A stretch of DNA of 42,568 nucleotides from Bacteroidota bacterium (GTDB lineage Bacteria > Bacteroidota > Ignavibacteria > Ignavibacteriales > Melioribacteraceae), in assembly GCA_021824635.1 (NCBI GenBank), contig JAKAKD010000026.1:1-42568 (forward strand), in the 5' to 3' direction. Of this stretch, positions 9,858 through 19,092 are shown piece by piece. Numbering within the stretch: position 1 is the first letter of the stretch; each line of letters opens with the position of its first letter. The notes beneath the pieces were generated by a model. It was given only the letters and a program-made list of their open reading frames with translations. It was not told where the DNA came from and did not search any database. Made by a program: the position numbers and the translations under genes.

Positions 9858-10316
9858 CTACTTAACAGCAATACACTCAATTTCAATCAACACATCTCTA
9901 GGTATTCGTGCTGCTTGAACTGTAGAACGTGCCGGTTTATTTGGACCAAACTCCTCTGCATAAACAGTATTCATCTTTCCGAAGTCATCTAAATTTTTCA
10001 TAAACACTGTACATTTAACAATGTTACTTAGAGTTAAATTTTCTGCTTTCAAAACGGCTTGAATGTTTTTGAATACCTGACGAGTTTGTGCCTCAATCTC
10101 ATCTCCGACAATTTGCATTGTAACCGGATCAAGTGGTATTTGTCCTGAACAGAAAACAAAATTACCCGTTACTATTGCTTGGGAATAAGGACCAATAGCG
10201 GCAGGGGCGTCGGAAGTAGAGATGATTTTAATTTGTGCGTGAAGAATGGAAGTGACTGAAAAGAAAAGAAGTAAATAAGGAATAAAGGAAAAACTATTAA
10301 CGAAGATCTTTTTCAT
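9858..10316 (-). CDS. RidA-family protein with an export signal
   Basis: 152 residues. From about residue 33 it is a standard RidA/YjgF domain (APAAIGPYSQAIVTGNFVFCSGQIP) with R130 and E145 at the positions of the catalytic R105 and E120 of E. coli RidA. It should therefore hydrolyse enamine/imine intermediates or a similar substrate. Unusually, a hydrophobic leader precedes the domain (residues 1-27, ending ILHAQ), a typical signal peptide, so the protein is predicted to be periplasmic. No membrane anchor follows the domain. It is convergent with the phosphatase gene and divergent from the SDR gene, so it is probably transcribed alone. Confidence 0.88.
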   Translation of the reverse strand: MKKIFVNSFSFIPYLLLFFSVTSILHAQIKIISTSDAPAAIGPYSQAIVTGNFVFCSGQIPLDPVTMQIVGDEIEAQTRQVFKNIQAVLKAENLTLSNIVKCTVFMKNLDDFGKMNTVYAEEFGPNKPARSTVQAARIPRDVLIEIECIAVK

Positions 10317-10401
10317 AAAAACCCCTTACGAATATCTGTTTCAATATGGCAATGATTTTGTAATTTATCAATCATATTTTATGTTTTGCGAAATAATAGA
10401 A

Positions 10402-10437
10402 CGCAGATGACGCGGATTTAACTGATCAACACAGATT
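10402..10437. repeat. degenerate 9-base periodic repeat
   Basis: Four consecutive 9-base units, CGCAGATGA, CGCGGATTT, AACTGATCA and ACACAGATT, share a GAT core at a fixed position. They sit between the divergent ridA-like and SDR genes, just before the SDR ribosome binding site. The GC content is higher than the surrounding spacer. It looks like a decayed member of an interspersed intergenic repeat, though a single copy cannot prove that. Confidence 0.4.
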
Positions 10438-10451
10438 AATAGGAGAATAAA

Positions 10452-11246
10452 ATGACATTGAAAGAAAAATACGGCAGTTGGGCGTTGATAACCGGTGCAT
10501 CAAGCGGAATTGGAGAAGGTTTTGCAAAACGGCTTGCATCCGAGAATATGAACTTAATTTTAGTCGCACGAAGGGAAGAACGCCTTAAAAAACTTTCCGA
10601 TGAGCTAAAAGCAAAATACGGTGTAGATATTGTTGTAGCGCCGGTTGATTTATCAAAACAGAATTTTTTAGAAAACTTGAAAGAATTTGTTCGTGATAGG
10701 GAAGTTGGATTGCTTATTAACAATGCCGGTTTCGGATTTGCCGGAGAATTTGCAAAATCCGATGTTGAGCAACAAGCAGATATGATCCGCGTTAATTGTA
10801 TTGCCCCGACTTTATTAACACATCATTATGTTCAACAAATGAAAGAAAGAAAAAAAGGGGCAATAATTTTTCTTGGCAGTCTTGTAGCATACCAGCCAAC
10901 GCCTTTAACAACAACATACTCTGCTACAAAAGCATTTAATCTTTTTATGAGTGAAGGGCTTTGGTATGAATTGCGAGACTATAACATTGATGTTCTCGCG
11001 CTCAATCCTGGCGGAACAGATACGGAGTTTCAGCAGAAAGCAAATACTTCTTCCGGTCCATTGCCGAGAACTGTTGAAGAAGTTATTAATACAGCAATGA
11101 AAAGCTTAGGGAAAAAAATAAGTGTGGTTGATGGCAGATATAACAAACTGCTTTCATTTATCCCAAGAATTGTTACAAGAAAAACAATAGTCAAATTAGC
11201 CGGAAGAGTTAGAAAAAAACATTATACGTCTTTATCAATCAAATAA
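10452..11246 (+). CDS. short-chain dehydrogenase/reductase
   Basis: 264-residue classical SDR: cofactor motif TGASSGIG near 15-22, NNAG near 90, and the catalytic Ser/Tyr/Lys set in GSLVAYQ...TTYSATKA. The arginines in LVARREERL after beta-2 suggest NADP(H). The closest familiar group is the DltE/YqjQ-like SDRs of about 260 residues, whose substrates are mostly unknown. AGGAG lies 7 bases before the ATG. It converges on the ABC permease gene, with about 11 bases between the stops. Confidence 0.88.
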   Translation: MTLKEKYGSWALITGASSGIGEGFAKRLASENMNLILVARREERLKKLSDELKAKYGVDIVVAPVDLSKQNFLENLKEFVRDREVGLLINNAGFGFAGEFAKSDVEQQADMIRVNCIAPTLLTHHYVQQMKERKKGAIIFLGSLVAYQPTPLTTTYSATKAFNLFMSEGLWYELRDYNIDVLALNPGGTDTEFQQKANTSSGPLPRTVEEVINTAMKSLGKKISVVDGRYNKLLSFIPRIVTRKTIVKLAGRVRKKHYTSLSIK

Positions 11247-11257
11247 TAAAGAAGCAG

Positions 11258-12946
11258 TTAAAAATCTTTTTTGATGGAATCTGCAGCTATTTTGAGAAAT
11301 GTAATGATTAAAATTAAAGAAGGAATACCGATAGGGATTAACGACCAATAAAATGTAGTCGAAGTGAATGTTTGGTTGGTCATTATTGATAAAAATAATC
11401 CGCTTAACGGTTTGTAAAGAACCAAGACAATGAACAGCATATAAACAATATTGATCAAGAAGGAAAGTGAAGCGCCTTGAGAGGATGACAATCTAATAGC
11501 ATTCTTTTCCTTAAAGTTTGTGTACAACCCGCCCATTCCAAAATTAATTGAAATTATTGTGATGGCAGCTAATATGCTAATAAGTGCGGAAAATGCTGTG
11601 AGAACGGTTCCAAATCTATAAGTAGAAAAGAAACTCAAGCAAAGAGCGCTCAAAAGAATGAACGAACCAAGAATCACAATTTTATTTCTTAGGAATAAAT
11701 TATTCTGAACAGGGGATGATTTCATTTTCCAGTAAGCTTGACCTTCCAAGCTAATTAGAGGAAAAATAAATCGTAGGGAAAGTGTCGAGATAAAGAGCAG
11801 ATTAAAAAGAAAGAGCGACAGATAAATTATTGTCTGTAAATTATAATTACCTAATCCAACGAATTTTATTCCTGAGACACTAAAAATAAAAATACCTATC
11901 AGAAAGAATAGAACAAGAAAATGAATGTACTGACTTGGTTCACGCAAGAACATTAATAAATCACGCTTCAGTATAGATTCCGTCTGCGGCTTCAAAAATG
12001 ATTTATTCTCAAAATAAAAAAATGATTTACTCTCTTTGCGCTTAGAAACAAAATCCGCATTCAGTTTAGCATTTAGAAGCCATGTTTTGAAATACCAGCG
12101 ATGACCAAGATAAATCGCAGCTGAAAAAAGAAGTAATGAAAGGACTAACTGTAATAACAAATATGCAAGTGAAAATGAAATGTCACCGCGGACAAGCCAA
12201 TATGCCGATTGCGCGAACCAATTATTAGGTAGAAATTTAATTAATGGCGGAATCAAATCTCCCAAATATAAATCCTTTGAAACGAACGGGTAATATCTCA
12301 AAACGGTTGTTACCAACATCTTTGGCGAGTTAAGATTGAAAAAGAAAACTATGATTAGAAAATATAAACTGCCCAAACAGTAAATGATTCTTTTTATACC
12401 GAAGCGGCTTGCTGATCGAATAATTAATAGAAGAATAATGACGCCAAGTGAGGCAGCGCTGAACATTAAAGGAATAAAATTAAGAACAAGCAGTAGAAAA
12501 GCTCCCACGCTAAGCTTAAAATAAACTACATAACCCGCCAAAAGAGAAAAGAGCATCATAATCAAAGTTGAAGAACTGTAGAAAAAATTATCTAAAAACT
12601 TAATAGCGAATATTCTGGCAGGTAAAATCGGTTTCGTAAAAAAAAAATTAATTTCGTTTGACTTATAGAGCGTTGAATAAGAAACAATGATATTGCCGAC
12701 ATTAACGGAAATAAAAAAAATAAAAAGTATCATTGAGATAAATTCGTGAAGAAGGAACAAGCCGATCTTAATTTCAATAATTAGAAAATGGAATAATTTC
12801 TGGACAAATTGAAAACCGCCGGCTGCAAATACAATGTAGATTAAGCTGCTTCCAAAACTTTTGGCTATACTGTTAAACGTAAATTTTGTGTCTAGTCTAA
12901 GAAATTCAATAATCTTGAATTTTAGTATGTGGGCTATTTGTTTCAT
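11258..12946 (-). CDS. ABC-2-type exporter membrane subunit
   Basis: 562 residues, almost entirely hydrophobic segments (roughly 10-12 membrane spans) with two charged cytosolic stretches near 300-330 and 385-400. There is no ATPase motif. Its ATG overlaps the TAA of the ATPase gene by one base (TAATG), so the two form a complex. The arrangement resembles bacterial exporters whose permease is one long two-lobed chain. The substrate is unknown. It ends the minus-strand operon and converges on the SDR gene. Confidence 0.85.
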   Translation of the reverse strand: MKQIAHILKFKIIEFLRLDTKFTFNSIAKSFGSSLIYIVFAAGGFQFVQKLFHFLIIEIKIGLFLLHEFISMILFIFFISVNVGNIIVSYSTLYKSNEINFFFTKPILPARIFAIKFLDNFFYSSSTLIMMLFSLLAGYVVYFKLSVGAFLLLVLNFIPLMFSAASLGVIILLLIIRSASRFGIKRIIYCLGSLYFLIIVFFFNLNSPKMLVTTVLRYYPFVSKDLYLGDLIPPLIKFLPNNWFAQSAYWLVRGDISFSLAYLLLQLVLSLLLFSAAIYLGHRWYFKTWLLNAKLNADFVSKRKESKSFFYFENKSFLKPQTESILKRDLLMFLREPSQYIHFLVLFFLIGIFIFSVSGIKFVGLGNYNLQTIIYLSLFLFNLLFISTLSLRFIFPLISLEGQAYWKMKSSPVQNNLFLRNKIVILGSFILLSALCLSFFSTYRFGTVLTAFSALISILAAITIISINFGMGGLYTNFKEKNAIRLSSSQGASLSFLINIVYMLFIVLVLYKPLSGLFLSIMTNQTFTSTTFYWSLIPIGIPSLILIITFLKIAADSIKKDF

Positions 12947-13671
12947 TACTCTTCATTTGTGAGTTGGATGAAAAGCTCTTCCAGATTATGATTGTTTTCA
13001 TCTTTCAGATTATGAAGTACTTTGATGGTGTCGTTAAAAATGATGTTCCCTTTGTTAATTATTCCAACATGAGTACATATCTCCTCTACAACATTTAGAC
13101 TATGGGTTGACATAAAAATTGTAGTCCCGTTTTTTGCTTTTTCTTTTAGCATTTTTTTTACATCAAATGCGCTTTGCGGGTCAAGTCCTATCATCGGTTC
13201 ATCAACTATTAGCAATTCCGGTTCATGCAAAAAGGAAGAAGCAATTACAATCCGCTGTCTCATTCCTTGCGAATATTCTTCTGACCGTTTATCAATCCAG
13301 CTCCCAATTTTCAACTGTTCAGTTAATTCATCAATCTTATTTTTTATAACTTCTTTGGAAAGATTATAGAGTCCGCCGCTAAAGTAGAGAAATTCTTTGC
13401 CTGTTAATTTATCGTAAAGAAACGGTTGATCCGGTATATAACCGATTTTCATTTTAGATTCGATCGGTTTCAGCCAAATATCAATTCCGTCCAGATAAAT
13501 ATTTCCAAAGGAAGGGGAAAGCAATCCGGCAATCATTTTAATAGTAGTTGTTTTGCCGGCGCCGTTCGGTCCTAGAAATCCGAAAAGTTCTCCTTTGTTA
13601 ATTTTCAAGTTAATACGATTGACGGCAGTAAAGTTTCCGAATGTTTTCTCAAGATTCAGTAATTCAAGCAT
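12946..13671 (-). CDS. ABC transporter ATPase subunit
   Basis: 241 residues with all nucleotide-binding motifs: Walker A GPNGAGKT at 34-41, Q-loop region near DQP 81-83, signature YSQGMRQR from 133, Walker B LLIVDEP with D157 and E158, and a switch histidine in STHSLNVVEE. The signature YSQGM is typical of drug/lipid-type ABC-2 exporters. It pairs with the overlapping downstream permease. It begins 25 bases after the stop of the TPR/triple-AAA gene, so all three are probably co-transcribed. Confidence 0.93.
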   Translation of the reverse strand: MLELLNLEKTFGNFTAVNRINLKINKGELFGFLGPNGAGKTTTIKMIAGLLSPSFGNIYLDGIDIWLKPIESKMKIGYIPDQPFLYDKLTGKEFLYFSGGLYNLSKEVIKNKIDELTEQLKIGSWIDKRSEEYSQGMRQRIVIASSFLHEPELLIVDEPMIGLDPQSAFDVKKMLKEKAKNGTTIFMSTHSLNVVEEICTHVGIINKGNIIFNDTIKVLHNLKDENNHNLEELFIQLTNEE

Positions 13672-13696
13672 AGAACCTTAGTAATGTTTTGGTGAG

Positions 13697-16600
13697 TTAG
13701 ATCTTTATCTTTTGAACATCTTCAAGAGTAATTGTTTTCAAATCAACATCATCTTGTTCGAAGATGTTAAAAATTCTCTCTTCTTGATTTGTAATTGCAG
13801 AGTAAAGAATATTTTTAGCAAGGTTGCCGTTGTTAAAAATCTTATCCGATTTGTTAACGAGTTGTTCAAATCTATCTAATAATTCTTGAAGAGCCCCTTC
13901 ATCAAGAGCGTATCCGTTTTTCTCCGCAATGTCTGCTGCAATGCAAAGTAGCTGCATGGGAGTATAATCATCAAAATTAAAAACATTAGGAAAATAAGAA
14001 GAGAGACCAGGATTCAATTTAAGAACGGATTTCATCTGTTCGCTTTGACTGGTGAGTATAACGAAAAATTTTCCTTTATAATCATGCATCCGTTTCAATA
14101 TTATTTCTATTGCTTCCTGACCATAATTGTTTTCATCGGAGAATAAATTATGAGCATCTTTTATTATAAGAGTACCGTCTAGTGCCTGCTGAATTATTCT
14201 ATCGGTTTTGACTGCGGTTTGACCTTGATAACCCGCCACAAGGTCGGCTCTGTCAACTTCAACTACATGACCTTTTTGCAGAATGCCAAGTTCTTTAAAT
14301 ATTTTACTCATCAGTTTTGCAACTAATTTTTTACCTGTTCCGGGATTGCCAATAAAAACGGAATGCAAATTGCGGTCAACAGATTGCAAACCTCGCTCTT
14401 TCTTCAATTGCGATATTTTTGCGAAACTAATTAGTTTATAGATATCTCGTTTAACATTATCAAGTCCAATCAATTGGTTTAGCTCATTGATATATTCTTG
14501 CAGTTTTAGCGGGTCGCCTTGAACATCAAAATGTTTTGCTTCCACATCGCGGTTCAAAACCTCGTTTATATCGCTAAGTTCTATTGTGTTTATTTTTTCT
14601 TCACTTCGTTCTTCGGTCGGAATATCTGAAAGCCGTAAAAGCATTTTTTGTTTTACAGATTCTAAAATATTTCTTACAATGCGCGCGTTGCCAAACTTTT
14701 TATCTCTGTTTTTATAAAGTTCTTCAAAATGTTTTTGTAATCTTTCTTCTGCTTCTTTCGAAATATTTTTCTTTTCCCGCGCTAAAGTTCTATGAACAAT
14801 TTCCATTAGTTCGGAAGGAGAGTAGTCTTCAAAAGTAAAAGACTTACTGAAGCGCGATTGAATACCCGGGTTGCCGGTTACAAAATTCAACATCTCGTCG
14901 GTATACCCGGCGGCAACAACTATGAATCTTCCCCGGTCGTCTTCCATTCGCTTTAATAAAATATCAATCGCTTCTTTGCCAAAATCGTTTCCTAAATCAC
15001 TCGGTTTAAGAAGGGAATAAGCCTCGTCAATAAAAAGCATTCCTCCGATTGATTTGTCAATTAAAGTAGTTGTTTTCTCTGCTGTTTGTCCTACATAACC
15101 GGCTACCAAACCTTGCCGGTCGGTTTCAACAAGATGTCCTTTCGATAAGATTCCAAGAGCCGAATAGATACGCCCAAAAATACGCGCTACTGTTGTTTTA
15201 CCTGTGCCTGGATTGCCAAGGAACAAAATATGTTCGCTGAATACTTTTTTAATATCGTCTCCCTGCTCATTAAAATAACGGGCAAGTTTCACCATATCAG
15301 CGATTTCTTTTTTGACTAAACTTAATCCGACTAAATCTTCTAATTCGTTCAATGCTTCATTCAAAGCATCTTCGTTAATCGGGAATACTATTGCCTTAGA
15401 GGATCTTTTGGAAAGAGTTGCTTTGATTACTTCTTCATTAAATGTCGTAATTAAATCTTTTGTTCTTTTCTCTTCCGGTATGGTTAAGCAAATTTTACTA
15501 AGATTTCTTTTGGATTCATCAAATAGTTTCCGGACAAGGCGTGCGTTGCCAAATGATTTGTCTCTACCTCTATAAAGAGAAATAAATTCTTTCTTTAATA
15601 TTTCTTCTGCTTCTTCCGTAATTGCATAATCTTCTTTTTTCAAAAGCTGTTTGAAAATAAGAATCAATTCATCCGGAGAATAATCTTCAAAGACGAATGT
15701 TTGGCTGAAACGAGATCTTAATCCGGGATTTGAATTTAAGAACGATTCCATTTCTTCGGGATAGCCGGCAACAATTACAACGAATTCACCTTTGCGGTCT
15801 TCCATTCTTTTCAAAAGAATGTCAATAGCTTCTTGTCCAAAATCTTGACTTCCGCCTTTTTTGATTAATGTGTAAGCTTCATCAATAAATAAAACGCCAC
15901 CGATTGCATCGTTAATAATTTTTTCTGTCTTCTGTGCGGTCTCGCCAATATATTGACCTACAAGGGCTGAGCGGTCAACTTCAACAACATGTCCATTGGG
16001 AAGAATTCCCATAGCGTAAAAAATATCTCCGAGCATCCGGGCAACTGTTGTTTTTCCGGTGCCTGGATTCCCAAGAAACACTGCGTTGATTGCAATTTTT
16101 TCTTCTGCCTTTAATCCAAGCCGTTTTCTTTCTTTCAAAAACTCCAGATAAGAGACAAAACTTTTTACCGACTCTTTTATGCTGGCAAGACCCGTAAAAT
16201 GATCTAATTCGTCAAGAAGTTCATTCAAAGATTTTGTTGTTGGTCTTGATAAAATTTTTGTTGTTTGTTTATCAATTTTCTTCTGATCGGATTGTCTATC
16301 AAATGTTTTTGTCTCTGGGAAATCATACTTCTCTTCGGTTTCTCGTAAATTATAATCCCCAATTCCAAAATATTTTTCCCCGGTTTTGAAATTGTTAATA
16401 TAAAATTCTAAGCGTGCTTGTCCGGACAGCCAATCATCTGATTGTTCCGCACTTAAGGATTGAACAAAAATTACGGAGTCCCAATCTTTCAGTACGTTCA
16501 TCTGAAAATTATTTCTTCCAATCTCAAAATCATTTTGATACCAAACTAAAGTGCAGCTAAAGGTTTTATCTTCCTTTCTAAAGAAAGGATTGTTGAAAAT

Positions 16601-17608
16601 AACTTCGGCAGCAATTATACGGGTTGAATTGGCGAAACATTTGCAATAGATGCGGGAACCGGTTTTTGATTCTTCAGCGGCGTCAAATAATTTTAAGGAA
16701 ATAATATCTACGTATTCGTTTGGGTAATGAAAGGATTCTGTTCTATAAGGAATATCGCTAAATGATTTAGTAGCTCTTGCAAGTTCTCTAGTCATTCGTT
16801 CGCGTGATATTTTTCTTTTCGGCTCTGTTTTTACATCGTGTTCTTGCTCGAGTTGCGAAAACTTTTTTAGCGCATTATAAATGCTGATAAATCTTTCATT
16901 CTTCTTAAACTTATTTGCTAAGGAATCAGCTTTTTTCAAAGCGGGTTTAAGCTGGAAAAGATGGAGCATTGATTCTAATTCAATCAATTCTGCTTCATCA
17001 TTTTTGTGCTCTTCTAAAATTTTCCTGGCGCAAAAAAGAGAAAACCAAAATTCTTTAGCTTTTATTGCTTTATTAGAACTTTCTAATATATTTTCAATAT
17101 TCTTTGTATTTATCGGAATTTTTCCGGTTCGGATTTGATTTGCTTGATCCAACCAATCTCTCATTTCTTTCCATAACGGATTTTTGCCGTTATCAATTAT
17201 GAGAGCTAGTTCAAGAGCCGCGTTTGCTTCTTCAAATTTTTGAAGTCCGGCATAAGACTTGGATCTGTTAAGATATGTCCACGCAAGAATTTCCTTTTGT
17301 TTATCTATTGACTGGTCTGTATCTGCAATAGCCCCTTCAAAAATGCTCATTCTATAAAGCAGGTAAGATCTATAAACACGAGCTTTAATGGAATCTCCCT
17401 TTAGTTCTACTGAGAGATTTGCATAATCCATTGCTTTCATTGGATTTCCGTTCTCCAACAATGCCCATGCGTAACAGATAGCGGCTTCACTATCATCCGG
17501 ACGTGACTGATAAACTTTTTCAGCAACATTTAATGCTAAGCGGAATCTGCCATTCCATAAATGATCGTATGCTTCTGCTTGCAGAGTATTTAGTTCTTCG
17601 TCAAACAA
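13697..17608 (-). CDS. TPR protein with three CbbX/EccA-type AAA+ modules, the third degenerate
   Basis: 1303 residues. About four TPR-like repeats (5-155) lead into a helical stretch, then a probable beta-rich domain (about 290-420). AAA1 (about 465-720) has Walker A GNPGTGKT at 513-520, Walker B D576-E577 and arginine finger R633. AAA2 (about 750-1005) has Walker A at 798-805 and D861-E862. AAA3 (about 1040-1300) keeps the fold but reads GNPGTGKK (K1094 for Thr), KD at 1150-1151 instead of DE, and Y1205 in place of the finger arginine, so it should not hydrolyse ATP. TPR plus CbbX-type AAA recalls EccA of type VII secretion and CbbX/SpoVK, but a three-module chain is unusual. It heads the operon with the ABC exporter. 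No ESX genes are nearby; function unknown. Confidence 0.9.
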   Translation of the reverse strand: MFDEELNTLQAEAYDHLWNGRFRLALNVAEKVYQSRPDDSEAAICYAWALLENGNPMKAMDYANLSVELKGDSIKARVYRSYLLYRMSIFEGAIADTDQSIDKQKEILAWTYLNRSKSYAGLQKFEEANAALELALIIDNGKNPLWKEMRDWLDQANQIRTGKIPINTKNIENILESSNKAIKAKEFWFSLFCARKILEEHKNDEAELIELESMLHLFQLKPALKKADSLANKFKKNERFISIYNALKKFSQLEQEHDVKTEPKRKISRERMTRELARATKSFSDIPYRTESFHYPNEYVDIISLKLFDAAEESKTGSRIYCKCFANSTRIIAAEVIFNNPFFRKEDKTFSCTLVWYQNDFEIGRNNFQMNVLKDWDSVIFVQSLSAEQSDDWLSGQARLEFYINNFKTGEKYFGIGDYNLRETEEKYDFPETKTFDRQSDQKKIDKQTTKILSRPTTKSLNELLDELDHFTGLASIKESVKSFVSYLEFLKERKRLGLKAEEKIAINAVFLGNPGTGKTTVARMLGDIFYAMGILPNGHVVEVDRSALVGQYIGETAQKTEKIINDAIGGVLFIDEAYTLIKKGGSQDFGQEAIDILLKRMEDRKGEFVVIVAGYPEEMESFLNSNPGLRSRFSQTFVFEDYSPDELILIFKQLLKKEDYAITEEAEEILKKEFISLYRGRDKSFGNARLVRKLFDESKRNLSKICLTIPEEKRTKDLITTFNEEVIKATLSKRSSKAIVFPINEDALNEALNELEDLVGLSLVKKEIADMVKLARYFNEQGDDIKKVFSEHILFLGNPGTGKTTVARIFGRIYSALGILSKGHLVETDRQGLVAGYVGQTAEKTTTLIDKSIGGMLFIDEAYSLLKPSDLGNDFGKEAIDILLKRMEDDRGRFIVVAAGYTDEMLNFVTGNPGIQSRFSKSFTFEDYSPSELMEIVHRTLAREKKNISKEAEERLQKHFEELYKNRDKKFGNARIVRNILESVKQKMLLRLSDIPTEERSEEKINTIELSDINEVLNRDVEAKHFDVQGDPLKLQEYINELNQLIGLDNVKRDIYKLISFAKISQLKKERGLQSVDRNLHSVFIGNPGTGKKLVAKLMSKIFKELGILQKGHVVEVDRADLVAGYQGQTAVKTDRIIQQALDGTLIIKDAHNLFSDENNYGQEAIEIILKRMHDYKGKFFVILTSQSEQMKSVLKLNPGLSSYFPNVFNFDDYTPMQLLCIAADIAEKNGYALDEGALQELLDRFEQLVNKSDKIFNNGNLAKNILYSAITNQEERIFNIFEQDDVDLKTITLEDVQKIKI

Positions 17609-17770
17609 TCTTTACCCCGGATCGTATAATAATTGCCACTCTCATATTTATAAAGTTAATATAAGAACTTAAGCGGATTAACTGAAATATAGCGGGAGAG
17701 TAATTTTTATTATTTTTATGAGAACCAATTGTGAGAAAATACGTCTAATATTCAAAGTAAAGAGGTATTT
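17609..17770. promoter_or_regulatory. divergent promoter region
   Basis: 162 AT-rich bases separate the divergent triple-AAA gene and the GIN-domain lipoprotein gene. Promoters for both must lie here (inference from gene orientation). No operator-like palindrome was recognised. An AAAGAGG ribosome binding site precedes the plus-strand ATG at 17771. Confidence 0.35.
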
Positions 17771-18418
17771 ATGAAAACAAAATTAATTTCTACCGTTTTA
17801 TTACTGGCTTTTGTTCTAAGCGGATGTGGTTTTTGGGGAGTGCGTGGAAATGGAAGAATTAAAGATGAATCGCGAAAGGTAGCAGAATTTCGTAAAATTG
17901 AAGCAGGCGGCGCGTTCTCAATACATGTTAAAGTAGGATCTGCAGCATCAATAAGAGTTTCTGCCGAAGAGAATTTACTTAGCTATATCAGGACAATTGT
18001 TAAGGGAAATACACTCGTCATTGATACAAAGAAAAATATTTCTCCCCGTAAAGAAATTTTGATTGAAGTAACAACACCATACCTAACTGATATTGAAGCT
18101 TCCGGAGCCAACGATATTGAGATCGAAGGAATAAACGAAACTGAATTTTATGTTGATTTGAGCGGGGCGGGTAATATTCATTTAATCGGTAAAGTGGAAA
18201 AACTTCGTGCAGAACTTTCTGGTGCAGGTAATATTAATGCGAGAGAGTTAAAAGCGAAGGAAGTATTAATTTCTGTTAGCGGTGCGGCTAGCGCAGATGT
18301 CTATGCAACAAAATATTTGGACGCATCCGTTTCAGGAGTCGGTTCTATAGATTATTATGGTAATCCTGAAAAAACAAGAACTAATGTATCCGGTGTGGGG
18401 TCTATTACAAGAAAATAA
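17771..18418 (+). CDS. GIN-domain (DUF2807) lipoprotein
   Basis: 215 residues. The leader MKTKLISTVLLLAFVLSGC is a lipoprotein signal with the lipidated cysteine at C19. The mature part is the DUF2807/head-GIN type: a beta-helix-like run of repeats (GAFSIHVKVGSA, LSGAGNIHLIGKVEKL, VSGAASADVYATKYLD, VSGVGSIDYYG). Such proteins are common in Bacteroidota and sit on the outer membrane or in the periplasm; no biochemical role is established. The gene is a single transcription unit: a divergent promoter region before it and a strong terminator after it. Confidence 0.9.
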   Translation: MKTKLISTVLLLAFVLSGCGFWGVRGNGRIKDESRKVAEFRKIEAGGAFSIHVKVGSAASIRVSAEENLLSYIRTIVKGNTLVIDTKKNISPRKEILIEVTTPYLTDIEASGANDIEIEGINETEFYVDLSGAGNIHLIGKVEKLRAELSGAGNINARELKAKEVLISVSGAASADVYATKYLDASVSGVGSIDYYGNPEKTRTNVSGVGSITRK

Positions 18419-18438
18419 ATGAAAATTCTTTCATGTTG

Positions 18439-18473
18439 AGCGGAATCTAGAAAAACTAGTTCCGCTTTTTTTT
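18439..18473 (+). terminator. rho-independent terminator after the GIN lipoprotein gene
   Basis: AGCGGAA-T-CTAG, an AAAAA loop, then CTAG-TTCCGCT form a stem of eleven base pairs with a single bulged T, followed directly by an eight-base T run ending at 18473. It lies 20 bases after the lipoprotein stop. Confidence 0.88.
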
Positions 18474-18550
18474 ATTTAAACACTCTTTCCTTATTCATTA
18501 TCAGCCATTATCTTTGAATATCAAAATCAAATAATTCAAGAGAAGATGAA

Positions 18551-19045
18551 ATGAAAAAAATTCAGGTTGCTATTTTAATGGGGAGCGATTCAGATTATAA
18601 TGTTATGCAGAAAGCAGAAGAAACACTTAAAGAATTTGGAGTGAATTTTGAGACCAGAATTCTTTCTGCACATAGAACGCCAAAGCAGACCGTTGAATTT
18701 ATAACATCTGCTCAAAAGAATAGCGCAAAAGTATTTATTGCTGGGGCGGGCGGCGCAGCTCACCTTCCCGGAATTGTAGCGGCGCATACTATTTTGCCTG
18801 TAATTGGAGTTCCAATTCTAGGAAAGTCAACTAACGGTTTAGACTCTTTACTTTCAATTGTGCAAATGCCTTCCGGAGTTCCGGTAGCGACAGTAGCAAT
18901 TGACGGAGCTAAGAATGCCGCATTATTAGCTGTTCAAATTCTTGCCGTTTCTAATAAAGTTCTTTCGAAGAGATTATCTTTATATAAAAAGCAGATGGAA
19001 AATGATGTACTTAAAAAAGATATTCAATTGCACAAAAAAAAATGA
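18551..19045 (+). CDS. purE: N5-carboxyaminoimidazole ribonucleotide mutase
   Basis: PurE class I, 164 residues. It moves the carboxyl group of N5-CAIR to give CAIR in purine synthesis. The signatures are GSDSD at 11-15, the catalytic H41 in SAHRTP, and GAGGAAHLPG, with a QMPSGVPVATVAI segment late in the chain. It forms octamers in the cytoplasm. The lysine-rich C-terminal tail (DIQLHKKK) is slightly longer than usual. No purK neighbour is present; it stands alone between a terminator and a long spacer. Ribosome binding site AGAGAAG precedes the ATG. Confidence 0.96.
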   Translation: MKKIQVAILMGSDSDYNVMQKAEETLKEFGVNFETRILSAHRTPKQTVEFITSAQKNSAKVFIAGAGGAAHLPGIVAAHTILPVIGVPILGKSTNGLDSLLSIVQMPSGVPVATVAIDGAKNAALLAVQILAVSNKVLSKRLSLYKKQMENDVLKKDIQLHKKK

Positions 19046-19092
19046 AAAATTAATTACGGGTTTAATTAATATTGTTATTGTAACGAGAAGTT

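Noticed and set aside
13697..17608. A type VII secretion locus suggested by the EccA-like TPR-AAA protein
   Set aside because: No EccB/C/D, WXG100 or FtsK-type ATPase gene is nearby; only the domain architecture is shared.
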